Source of the DNA: Elusimicrobiota bacterium
Lineage (GTDB): Bacteria > Elusimicrobiota > Elusimicrobia > UBA1565
Direction: 5' to 3'
DNA: 14,208 nucleotides
NCBI GenBank assembly: GCA_003450735.1
Contig: DMEZ01000003.1
Location: 1 to 14,208 of the forward strand
A model generated the notes under the pieces. That model searched no databases, had not been told where the DNA came from, and was given only the letters and a program-made list of their open reading frames with translations. A program made the translations under genes and the position numbers. Positions 1 through 6,949 of the stretch are shown here, one piece after another (position 1 is the stretch's first letter; each line of letters opens with the position of its first letter).

Positions 1-1861
1 CGTCGAGCAGCGCCTGGATCTCCTTGCGCGAGGCCTCCGCCGACTGCGCCGCGGCCGACATGTTGACCGCGGGCGAGACGGTCTGGGGATCCGGAAGCAG
101 CGCGGCCGCCGCCTGCAGGTCCGTCCGGATCCGCTGTCCGATGGCCCGCATCTCGCCCAGCAGGTCGGGCCGCATGTGGTTGCGCAGCGACGTCTCGAGC
201 GCGGTCAGCTCGTTGGGCACGATGTCGGCCGCCTGCAGCGCGTCGGCGCGGACGGTGATCGTCTGGTCGACGGCGTAGCCGAGTTTCTGATGCGCCTGCA
301 GCGAGCTGTCGTGGACGTACTCCGTGCCGTAGGTCCTCGGCTCGCACTCGGCCGAGCGCATCCAGTAGCAGTCGCCCTTGTGCTGGGTCTTGGGCGTCGA
401 CAAGCTGAACCCCATCTGGGACAGGTCCCCCGCGCTCGCGCGCGGGTAGCGCGGGTCGAGCGTCCGAGGTTTGGGAACGCTGATCTGGTAGCCGCAGTTG
501 TCCGGCAGCAGCGCCACGTCCCGCAATCCGACGTCCACGTTCGACTGGGACGCCTTCAGGCGGCCGATGAAGTTCCCGTCCTCTCGCCCCGCCCGCCCGG
601 CGATCAGGTAGTGCGTATCGGTCAGCGCGCTGACGACCGACGGATAGCCGGAGAACTTGAGGATGGAGGCCTGCACGGCGGCGTCCAGGGATTCCATGCG
701 GGCCTGGGCGGCCGCCGCTTTCTGCTTGAGCGCCGGCAGGGATGCCTGTCCCCATTCGATGCGCGCGAGGCTCAGCATCACCCCGGACTTGAACTTGTTC
801 GCGGCTTCGAGGTGTTTCTTCGCCTGCTTGGCGATGTCGGCCTTCTTCGCGGCGGCGCGGGTCTCGGCCTGGCCCTCGTGCCCCCCGCCCTGCGTCACCC
901 CCCCTCCGCCTCCGGCTCCGCCGGCGCCGGCCGCCCCGCCCCCGGCGCCGACCGCCGCGCCTCGGTCCCCTCCGCCGGCCGCCTGAGCGATCGCCGCTCC
1001 CGCCGTCGTCGGCGGGATGGCGGCGCGGGGCGCCATCGCGAACGCCGCGCCGCCGGTCTCGCCCGAAGGCAGAGCCGCCTGGGCCGCGCCGGAGTTTTCG
1101 CCGGGCATCCTGAAGCCGCCGGGGCCGCCGGTCCGCAGCGTTCGGCCGCCGCTGGACGAGTTGGATCGGAAGAAGCCCTTGCTCGGGGTGACGCTGGTGG
1201 GACCGGATGCGGTCGAAAGAGGCTGCAGCCTCGGCTTCTCCGCGGCCGGCTTGAGGGCCGCCGCCTTCGGCGCAGGCGCAGGCGCCGCCGCCGCGGTGCC
1301 GCCTCCGGCGGAGGCGCCGGGCGCGTAGTCGGTTTGGTTCAGCTTGTCGAGGGACTGCAGCTTCCGCGGTTCCTTCTGCTGGACTTCCTCCGCTGCCTCG
1401 TCCGCGACCGCCTCCCGGGACTCCTCGGCGGCCGCCGCCGTGGGCTTCGAGGATGCCAGCTTGACCGGCTGGGTCTCCAGGGCTTTGGCGGGCTTCTTAT
1501 CCCCCGGCTTGGGGTCTTCCCGCCCCGTCGTCGCAAGCGACTTCGGCATGCTGTCCGCCAGACCGTCGCTGCTCCCCGAACCGAAGGACATCCCCTCGGA
1601 AGCCACGGCCCCGAAGCGCGCGCCCTCCGCCGGAGCGCTTGCGGAACGCGCTTGGGATACCCCAGCCTTGGGCGCCGCCAGGGGGGGCGACGTATGGGAC
1701 AGGGAAGCTCCCGCCGATGCGGCCGCCTCCCGCTGACCGGAGTCGGCGGGGCGCATGGAGAGGCGCAGGCCCCAGAGGCCGACCACGACCAGGCCCACGC
1801 CGGAAACCGTGCAGAGGAAGAATTTCGGGTTGTACAGGAAGCGCTCGGCAAGCTTCTTCAT
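1..1861 (-). CDS. Membrane-anchored Ala/Pro/Gly-rich protein of unknown function (3' end outside window)
   Basis: I do not recognise this gene. The minus-strand frame from the ATG at 1861-1859 stays open to the window edge, giving 620 codons with no stop seen, so the C-terminus is missing. Visible parts in order: a short basic N-terminus (MKKLAERF); one transmembrane segment at about residues 14-32; a long disordered-looking stretch rich in Ala, Pro, Ser and Lys at about 37-290; a Gly/Ala-rich block at about 291-334; then a more ordered, partly helical region from about 335 to 620. That last region holds three cysteines (456, 498, 506), which could form disulfides if it is outside the cytoplasm, as a single N-terminal anchor would suggest. 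It is divergent from pal, 117 bp apart. The anchor-plus-linker layout recalls TonB/TolA-like spanning proteins and also the membrane protein at 7956-9185, but I see no specific domain. Opposite-strand open frames here are high-GC shadows. Confidence 0.75.
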   Translation of the reverse strand, partial: MKKLAERFLYNPKFFLCTVSGVGLVVVGLWGLRLSMRPADSGQREAAASAGASLSHTSPPLAAPKAGVSQARSASAPAEGARFGAVASEGMSFGSGSSDGLADSMPKSLATTGREDPKPGDKKPAKALETQPVKLASSKPTAAAAEESREAVADEAAEEVQQKEPRKLQSLDKLNQTDYAPGASAGGGTAAAAPAPAPKAAALKPAAEKPRLQPLSTASGPTSVTPSKGFFRSNSSSGGRTLRTGGPGGFRMPGENSGAAQAALPSGETGGAAFAMAPRAAIPPTTAGAAIAQAAGGGDRGAAVGAGGGAAGAGGAGGGGGVTQGGGHEGQAETRAAAKKADIAKQAKKHLEAANKFKSGVMLSLARIEWGQASLPALKQKAAAAQARMESLDAAVQASILKFSGYPSVVSALTDTHYLIAGRAGREDGNFIGRLKASQSNVDVGLRDVALLPDNCGYQISVPKPRTLDPRYPRASAGDLSQMGFSLSTPKTQHKGDCYWMRSAECEPRTYGTEYVHDSSLQAHQKLGYAVDQTITVRADALQAADIVPNELTALETSLRNHMRPDLLGEMRAIGQRIRTDLQAAAALLPDPQTVSPAVNMSAAAQSAEASRKEIQALLD

Positions 1862-1867
1862 GGTACT

Positions 1868-1896
1868 AGGATGTACCCTATTACCTGAAAAGTCAA
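1868..1896 (-). promoter_or_regulatory. Possible weak promoter of the 1-1861 gene
   Basis: On the minus strand TTGACT (1896-1891, five of six matches to the -35 consensus) is followed after 17 bp by CATCCT (1873-1868, only three of six matches). If it is real, transcription would begin at about the start codon, giving a leaderless message. No Shine-Dalgarno sequence precedes the ATG, which agrees with that. The -10 match is poor. Confidence 0.3.
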
Positions 1897-1938
1897 GCCT
1901 TGAAAACGGTTATATCGCGTTTTCAGCGGGAATCCATA

Positions 1939-1968
1939 TTGACTTCGTCTATGGCCATTCAGTATCAT
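1939..1968 (+). promoter_or_regulatory. Probable promoter of the pal-cpoB-tolB operon
   Basis: TTGACT (1939-1944), an 18-bp spacer and TATCAT (1963-1968) form a reasonable sigma-70-type promoter. The -10 box overlaps an upstream in-frame ATG at 1967, so that ATG would not be transcribed. Expected transcription start is about 1975, only a few bases before the ATGs at 1979 and 1982. This is the main reason for choosing a start downstream of 1967. Confidence 0.5.
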
Positions 1969-1978
1969 GTTTTCGCAG

Positions 1979-2551
1979 ATGATGATATCCAGCACGCGAT
2001 TCCTACGCTTGGCGTTGCCGCTCGGCCTGGCGCTTGCCGTGGCGGGCGCTTGCGCCCCCAAGAAGACCGTCAAGAAGCCGGGGACGGGCCTCAACGCGGC
2101 CGGTCTCGCCTCCGACGCGGACGACTCCCTCTCCTCCTCCATCCCCAGCGTGGACGTGGAGGAAGCCCGCATCCGCGGCAAGGAGTTCCGCCAGACCCAG
2201 GAGCTCAAGACGGTCTACTTCGACTACGACAGCTACGCCCTCAACGACGCCGCGCGCGAGACCCTCAAGGACGACGCCGGCTATCTGAAGACCCACATTG
2301 ACCTGGAGATCCTCATCGAGGGCCATTGCGACCAGCGGGGCACCAACGAGTACAACCTCGCCCTCGGCCAGAAGCGGGCCAAGGAGACCCGGGACTATCT
2401 CATCCGCAGCGGCATCCCCGGCAAGAGCGTCGGCACCATCTCCTTCGGCAAGGAGCGCCTGGCCTGCGAGGACATGACGGAAGAGTGCTGGGGCCAGAAC
2501 CGGCGGGCCGACATCAAGATCCGGGCCCGGACGGCCTCCTCGAAGCCCTGA
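1979..2551 (+). CDS. pal: Peptidoglycan-associated lipoprotein Pal
   Basis: Outer-membrane lipoprotein that binds peptidoglycan and TolB, holding the outer membrane to the wall and helping it constrict at division. From the ATG at 1979 it has 190 residues. A signal peptide with a hydrophobic core ends at a weak lipobox (AGAC, lipidated Cys25), then a low-complexity linker, then an OmpA-type domain from about residue 76. Diagnostic motifs are YFDYDSY (80-86), GHCDQRGT (115-122; Asp118 is the usual diaminopimelate contact), NLALGQKRA and NRRADI (174-179). ATGs at 1967, 1979 and 1982 are all in frame. The 1967 codon overlaps the likely -10 box, so 1979 or 1982 is preferred. There is no clear Shine-Dalgarno sequence. 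First gene of a three-gene set whose coding regions overlap. Confidence 0.95.
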   Translation: MMISSTRFLRLALPLGLALAVAGACAPKKTVKKPGTGLNAAGLASDADDSLSSSIPSVDVEEARIRGKEFRQTQELKTVYFDYDSYALNDAARETLKDDAGYLKTHIDLEILIEGHCDQRGTNEYNLALGQKRAKETRDYLIRSGIPGKSVGTISFGKERLACEDMTEECWGQNRRADIKIRARTASSKP

Positions 2552-3414
2552 TGCGCCGCCTCGGGCCCCTCGCGGCGGCGCTCCTCTGCTCCGGCTGCCT
2601 CGCCACCCAGCGGGACATGCTCGACCTATCGGCTCAGACGGACACCCTCACCGTGCAGATCTCCTCCCTGAAGAAATCCCTCGCGTCCATGCAGTCCAAC
2701 CAGGCCGACCTCGCCGTCAAGCTCGACCAGCTCCATAAGGAAACGAGCGTCCTCAACGAAGCCCTCAAGGATTCCCAGCAGAGCAACTCCAGGCTTTCCT
2801 CCAAGCTCGACGACCTGGGGGCCGTCCTCGCCGCGAAGGTGACGAACATCGGCGAGACCCTGAGCGCCCAGCAGAAAAAGCTCGCCGAGATCCGCGAGCA
2901 GGAAGCGACGGCGCAGGAGGAGAACCGCCGCAAGGAGGAGGAGCGCCGGAAGGCGGATGAAGCCAAGAAGGCGGCCGAGACCGCCGGCCCCCCGCCCAGC
3001 CAGCTCTACAATGCGGCGTTCGTCCAGCTCAACCAGAAGAAGTACGACCTCGCGGCCCAGGGCTTCACGGTCTACCTGCAGAAGTTCCCCAAAGGCGAGG
3101 TGGCGGACCTCGCGACCTACTACCTCGGCCAGGCCCTGCACGCCCAGAAGAAGAACGAGGAAGCCGCGCGGCAGTTCGCCCTGGTGCTCGACCGCTTCCC
3201 GAAGAGCGACCTCACCCCGGCCGCCCGGCTCAAGTACGCGACCTGCCTCATCGACATGAAGACCCGGCTCGAGGAGGCCAAGCGCTACCTCCAGTCCATC
3301 CCGGAGGATTTCCCGGCCAGCCCCGAAGCGAAGATCGCCGTGCAGACCCTCAAGGAACTGGAGAAGGCGCCCAAGATCCCCGCACCGGCCAAGAAGGCCC
3401 CCACGAAACGATGA
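2551..3414 (+). CDS. cpoB: CpoB/YbgF-like Tol-Pal accessory protein
   Basis: Envelope protein of the Tol-Pal system; in E. coli CpoB coordinates outer-membrane constriction with PBP1B-driven wall synthesis. It has 287 residues. The N-terminus ends in LCSGC with Cys16, which resembles a lipobox, so this version may be lipid-anchored rather than freely periplasmic. Residues about 22-115 form a long coiled coil, like the trimerisation region of YbgF. A very charged linker (about 118-143) and GPPPS follow, then TPR repeats (about 151-250; for example LYNAAFVQLNQKKYDLAAQG and DLATYYLGQALHAQKK) and a basic Lys/Pro/Ala tail. Its ATG overlaps the pal stop codon (TGATG), and its stop overlaps the tolB start (ATGA), so translation is probably coupled. 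The same frame is open upstream of this ATG inside pal, but the signal peptide fixes the start here. Confidence 0.9.
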   Translation: MRRLGPLAAALLCSGCLATQRDMLDLSAQTDTLTVQISSLKKSLASMQSNQADLAVKLDQLHKETSVLNEALKDSQQSNSRLSSKLDDLGAVLAAKVTNIGETLSAQQKKLAEIREQEATAQEENRRKEEERRKADEAKKAAETAGPPPSQLYNAAFVQLNQKKYDLAAQGFTVYLQKFPKGEVADLATYYLGQALHAQKKNEEAARQFALVLDRFPKSDLTPAARLKYATCLIDMKTRLEEAKRYLQSIPEDFPASPEAKIAVQTLKELEKAPKIPAPAKKAPTKR

Positions 3415-4670
3415 ACATCCCCTCCCTGCTGACCCTCCTGCTGCTGGCCGCGCCCGCGACGGCGGCCGATGTCTATATCGGCGTGGAAGGCGCCAAGGGC
3501 GCCGCCAAGCGGGCCATCGGCCTGCCGCTCTTCGTCCCCGAGACCCCGCAGAAGGCCGAGGACGCCGCGGCGGGCGAGCAGCTGCGCGAAGTCCTGCGCT
3601 CGGACCTGCTCTACTCCCGCTACTTCGACGTCATCGAGAAGGCCGCTGACGAGGGCCCCGAGGCCTGGAAGACGGCGGGGGCGGCCTTCCTGCTGAGCGC
3701 CAAGTCGGCCCGGGTGCAGGACGTCGTCACCCTGAGCGTCAAGGTCACCGACACGGCCTCCGGAGAAGCCCTGCTCGAGCGCTACTACCGCCAGAACGCC
3801 CAGTACTGGCGCACCCTCGCCCACAAGGTGGCCGACGACGTCGTGCGCCAGCTCACCGGCCGCCCGGGCATCGCCCACACCCAGCTCGCCTTCATCAACG
3901 ACCAGAGCGGCAGCAAGGAGCTCTACCTGGCCGACTACGACGGCGAGAGCGTGCGCCGCGTGACCGGCTACAAGGCCATCACGATGTTCCCCCGCTGGAG
4001 CCCCGACGGCAAGCACATCGCCTTCACGAGCTACAAGGACGGGAACCCCGACCTCTACCTCTTCAGCGTCGAGAAGGGCTCGGCCCGCACGCTCTCCGAG
4101 CGGCAGGGCCTCAACATCGCCGGAGGCTTCTCGCCCGACGGGGGACGCATCGCGGTGACGATCTCGGCGCAGAAGAACCCCAACATCCACATCCTGACCC
4201 TCTCCGACGGCTCGGTCAAGAAGGTCACCTCGCACTTCGGCGTGGACTCCTCGCCGACCTTCTCGCCCGACGGCGAGCAGATCGCCTTCATCTCCGACCG
4301 CGCCGGGAACCCGCAGATCCACGTCCAGGAGCTCTCCACCGGCCGCGTCAAGCGCCTGACCCGCCTCAACTGGTGCGACTCCCCCTCCTGGGCGCCGAGC
4401 GGCGAGTGGATCGCCTTCTCGGGCCGCGCCAACCCCAAGGACAAGATGGACATCTTCCTCGTGGACGTGACCGGCACGCGCCTCATCCAGCTCACCCACG
4501 GCGAGGGCTCCAACGAGGAGCCCTCCTGGTCGCCCGACAGCCGCTTCCTATCCTTCACGAGCACCCGGGCGGGGCGCAAGCAGGTGTTCCTCATGGACGC
4601 CGACGGCTCCGCGCCGCACCCGCTCGCGGACGTGCCGGGCAACTCTTCGACCCCCAACTGGGGACCGTAA
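3411..4670 (+). CDS. tolB: Tol-Pal system beta-propeller protein TolB
   Basis: Periplasmic protein that shuttles between Pal and the TolQRA motor, releasing and relocating Pal. It has 419 residues, close to the usual length of about 430. A Sec signal peptide (hydrophobic residues 4-18, likely cleaved near ATA/AD at 18-19) precedes an N-terminal alpha/beta domain (about 20-150) and a six-bladed propeller. The propeller shows PD40-type repeats: FPRWSPDGKHIAF, GGFSPDGGRIAV, PTFSPDGEQIAF, PSWAPSGEWIAF and PSWSPDSRFLSF. The ATG lies in an ATGA overlap with the cpoB-like stop. Here tolB comes last, after pal and cpoB, whereas the usual proteobacterial order is tolB-pal-cpoB. The gene ends 16 bp from the convergent response-regulator gene, with no terminator hairpin visible between them. 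Confidence 0.95.
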   Translation: MNIPSLLTLLLLAAPATAADVYIGVEGAKGAAKRAIGLPLFVPETPQKAEDAAAGEQLREVLRSDLLYSRYFDVIEKAADEGPEAWKTAGAAFLLSAKSARVQDVVTLSVKVTDTASGEALLERYYRQNAQYWRTLAHKVADDVVRQLTGRPGIAHTQLAFINDQSGSKELYLADYDGESVRRVTGYKAITMFPRWSPDGKHIAFTSYKDGNPDLYLFSVEKGSARTLSERQGLNIAGGFSPDGGRIAVTISAQKNPNIHILTLSDGSVKKVTSHFGVDSSPTFSPDGEQIAFISDRAGNPQIHVQELSTGRVKRLTRLNWCDSPSWAPSGEWIAFSGRANPKDKMDIFLVDVTGTRLIQLTHGEGSNEEPSWSPDSRFLSFTSTRAGRKQVFLMDADGSAPHPLADVPGNSSTPNWGP

Positions 4671-4686
4671 GCCTTCTTGATCTGAT

Positions 4687-5895
4687 CTAGACCGGGAGCG
4701 TCATGCCCGCGGCCGCGAGGTCGAGGGCCATGGAGGAGAAGCTCGCCTGGAGCTTCGCCTTGGCCTGCTCCTGGAGTTTCTGCAGGTCGCTCGGCGTGTA
4801 GCGCGCGTCGACGTGGAAGAGGGCCAGCCGCCGCACGCCCTCGGGGGCGCTCGCCTCGATGGCCGTCCTCGGGCAGGCGTGCCCCCGGTCCTTGTTGGCG
4901 GCGTAGTCCTCGTCGCTGAAGCGCGCGTCGTGGATGAGCAGGTCCGCGCCGCAGACGAAGCGGCCGAGCTTCTCGGGGTAGTCGGTGGGAGTCTCCTCGT
5001 CGATCTCCGGCTCGTTGGCGGGGCAGTAGACGAGGACGTGCCCGTTGTGCTCGACGCGGAAGGCCAGGGTCGCGTCGGGGTGGCGCGTGAGCAGGGCGCT
5101 GAGCGCCACGTCGGGCCAGAGCTGGAACCGGGCCTCGGTCAAAGTCACGACGCGCGTGCGGGCCGCGACCGGGGTCAGCGTCTCGCGGGCGAGCCGCTGG
5201 AGGGTGGACTGCGGGTCGGCGGGGCCGGCGATCAAAAACTTCCGGTCCGGCGCGTCGAGCCGAACGAGGGACTTGAAGCCCTCGATGTGGCCGGGATGGT
5301 AGTGGGTGAGCAAAAGCGAGACCTCGCGCAAGGGGGCCGGCGGGCTCATGGCCAGGAAGTCCAGGCCGGTGCCGGCGTCGAGCACGAGGAGGCGCTCGCC
5401 GAACTGGACGCTCACGCAGCAGCTGGGCTCGACCCCGCCGACGCCGCGGGCCCCCCACACCTTCGCCTCGAAGGCCGGAGGCCGCAGGGACGCCGCCGGC
5501 GCGGCGGCGGCCCACGGGGCCCGGGCCCCGAGGATGGCGGTCAAAGCCTGGAGGAACTTCGCGCAGTCGAGCGGCTTGTGGAAGTAGGAGGACGCCCCGG
5601 CCTTCAGGGCCTGCTCCTTGTCCTCGATGAAGGGCTTCCCCGAGGCGATGATGATCGGGATGGCCTTCGTCTCCGGCAAGGCCTTGACCGCCCTCAGGAT
5701 GCTGAGGCCGTCCATGCCGGGCATCATCAGGTCGAGCACCACGGCGCGGGGCTTGAGCGTGCGGATCTTCTCGACCGCGACGGAGCCGTTGAGGAATTTC
5801 TCGGAGGAGAAGCCGGCCTCCTGCGCCACCGCGGCGATCAGCTCGCCCGAGATGGGATCGTCGTCGAAGATGAGGATGTCGGGGCCCGCGCTCAT
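4687..5895 (-). CDS. Response-regulator receiver fused to a metallo-beta-lactamase-fold domain, with ligand Asp residues missing
   Basis: 402 residues, no signal peptide, so cytoplasmic. Residues about 5-122 are a CheY-like receiver: acidic pocket D11-D13, phospho-acceptor Asp55 in VVLDLMMPGMDG, Ser85 in the Thr/Ser position and Lys107 in FHKP. All key receiver residues are present, so it should accept phosphate from a histidine kinase (none in the window). After an Ala/Pro linker (about 123-140) comes an MBL fold. The metal motif reads THYHPGH (197-203) instead of THxHxDH, and the later strand reads YCPANE (290-295) where relatives, as I recall, have Asp (PDNE). Other expected histidines remain: His272, His322, His339 and His361. 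Loss of both aspartates suggests altered or absent metal binding, perhaps a ligand-sensing or protein-binding output. The ATG at 5895 is preceded only by a weak AAGG. Divergent from the sulfatase-like gene. Confidence 0.85.
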   Translation of the reverse strand: MSAGPDILIFDDDPISGELIAAVAQEAGFSSEKFLNGSVAVEKIRTLKPRAVVLDLMMPGMDGLSILRAVKALPETKAIPIIIASGKPFIEDKEQALKAGASSYFHKPLDCAKFLQALTAILGARAPWAAAAPAASLRPPAFEAKVWGARGVGGVEPSCCVSVQFGERLLVLDAGTGLDFLAMSPPAPLREVSLLLTHYHPGHIEGFKSLVRLDAPDRKFLIAGPADPQSTLQRLARETLTPVAARTRVVTLTEARFQLWPDVALSALLTRHPDATLAFRVEHNGHVLVYCPANEPEIDEETPTDYPEKLGRFVCGADLLIHDARFSDEDYAANKDRGHACPRTAIEASAPEGVRRLALFHVDARYTPSDLQKLQEQAKAKLQASFSSMALDLAAAGMTLPV

Positions 5896-5929
5896 GGTCG
5901 GCCCTTGGGCGGAAGGGCCATCTTAGAAT

Positions 5930-5941
5930 ACTATAATAATA
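5930..5941. promoter_or_regulatory. A/T-rich divergent promoter island between the receiver-MBL and sulfatase-like genes
   Basis: A short A/T-rich patch in an otherwise G+C-rich gap. On the plus strand it contains a perfect TATAAT (5932-5937), 13 bp before the ATG at 5951; no good -35 lies 16-18 bp upstream. On the minus strand overlapping TATTAT (5938-5933) and TATAGT (5935-5930) could serve the receiver-MBL gene. Polymerase binding in one direction would block the other, so the two genes may be mutually exclusive. This is inferred from -10-like sequence only. Confidence 0.4.
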
Positions 5942-5950
5942 CGAGAGCCC

Positions 5951-6949
5951 ATGTTCATCCTCCACCTTCTGGCGGCCTCCTTCGCCATGGGAGCGCAGGC
6001 GCAGACGGCCAAGCGGCCGCTCAACGTCTTCGTGGTCGACATCGCCTCCGCCGCCCCGGCCCTGGACGCCTTCGCCAAGGAATCCGCCGTCTTCGAGCAG
6101 GCCTTGTCCCCCTCCCCCTGGTGCCCGGCCGCTCGCGCGACGCTCCTCACCGGCCAGCCGCCCGAGATCCACGGCCTCTACGTCCCTTCCGGCCGGCTTC
6201 CCGCCAGCCTCCCGACCCTGGCCGAGAAGCTCAAGGACGCGGGCTTCGACACCGCCGCCTTCGTCGAAGCAGGAGCCTGGCCTACGACCTGGGGCCTCGA
6301 GCGCGGCTTCGACGTCTTCGAGGTCGGAGCCTCCACCCACGCGGTCGCCGCTTGGCTGCAAGGCCGCACGGGACGCCGCTTTTTCCTATATGTCCAACGA
6401 CCCGCCGAGCAGGGAGTGATCGACCAGCTCAAGGCGCTGGGCCGCTGGGACGACACGCTGGCCGCCCTCACCGCCGCCTGCGGAAAGTCCGGACGGGAGG
6501 GGCTTTACGAGGCCGCCCTGCGCGTCCCGCTCCTCCTCCGCCGCCCGCCCTCCTCCGGCGAACGCATCGACGCCCTCGTCGGGCTCTCCGATCTCGCCCC
6601 GACGGCGCTGGAAGCCGCCGGCGTCCCGGCCGCCGGCATGGAGTTCTCGGGACGCAGTCTCCTGCCCCTGCTCAAGAACCCCTCCGCGCGCTGGCGGGAG
6701 GCGGTGTTCGCGAGCGCGCGAAGCCGCCCCGGCCTCGTCCTCGACCAGCGGTCCGTGCGCACCCGGCGCTGGAAGCTGCACTGGTATCTCTACAAGGATG
6801 CCTTCGAGCTCTACGACCTGAAGAACGACCCCGGCGAGGAGCGCGACCTCAGCCGCCAGAGGCCGGACATCGTCAAGACGCTCTCCTTCCAGCTGCTCAG
6901 GAACCTGGAGTTGAACCGGCCTCACGCCCCGGGGCCGGACCGGCCTTAG
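5951..6949 (+). CDS. Exported, shortened sulfatase-like protein (probably degenerate)
   Basis: 332 residues, well short of typical sulfatases (about 450-550). A signal peptide (residues 1-18, ending AQAQ) predicts export. The alkaline-phosphatase/sulfatase fold is recognisable from the signature WCPAARATLLTG (57-68), SLPTLAEKLKDAGFDTAAF, the block LYEAALRVPLLL (185-196), GLSDLAPTALEAAGVP (211-226), and the C-terminal motif WKLHWYLYKDAFELYDLKND ahead of PGEERDL. The formylglycine-type motif is C58-P-A-A-R62: Cys and Arg are kept, but the usual Pro at +2 is Ala. The N-terminal metal segment is shortened to VVDIASAAPALD, so one usual Asp is missing. The middle segment that should carry the substrate/metal histidine and the DHG motif is absent: the sequence runs from FFLYVQRP to GREGLYEAALRVP with no SDHG. 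Sulfatase activity therefore looks doubtful. Its 3' end overlaps the convergent TadG-like gene by 4 nt. Confidence 0.75.
   Translation: MFILHLLAASFAMGAQAQTAKRPLNVFVVDIASAAPALDAFAKESAVFEQALSPSPWCPAARATLLTGQPPEIHGLYVPSGRLPASLPTLAEKLKDAGFDTAAFVEAGAWPTTWGLERGFDVFEVGASTHAVAAWLQGRTGRRFFLYVQRPAEQGVIDQLKALGRWDDTLAALTAACGKSGREGLYEAALRVPLLLRRPPSSGERIDALVGLSDLAPTALEAAGVPAAGMEFSGRSLLPLLKNPSARWREAVFASARSRPGLVLDQRSVRTRRWKLHWYLYKDAFELYDLKNDPGEERDLSRQRPDIVKTLSFQLLRNLELNRPHAPGPDRP

Noticed and set aside
862..990. Gly/Ala-rich repeat-like block in the 1-1861 gene
   Set aside because: It is compositional low complexity with irregular GGG/GAGG units. No regular period or DNA tandem repeat could be set.
176..1888. 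A 570-codon open frame on the plus strand opposite the large membrane-anchored gene
   Set aside because: Its product is Arg/Gly-rich without structure. The minus-strand frame has a sensible N-terminus, a transmembrane helix and no stop across 620 codons.
5515..5530. Perfect 16-bp palindrome CGGGGCCCGGGCCCCG in the receiver-MBL linker
   Set aside because: It has no loop, is pure G+C in a G+C-rich Ala/Pro linker, and nothing links it to a binding site or element. Chance is the simplest reading.
4055..6361. A 768-codon open frame on the minus strand
   Set aside because: It overlaps tolB, the receiver-MBL gene (wrong frame) and the sulfatase-like gene. Those genes have clear motifs and this frame has none.
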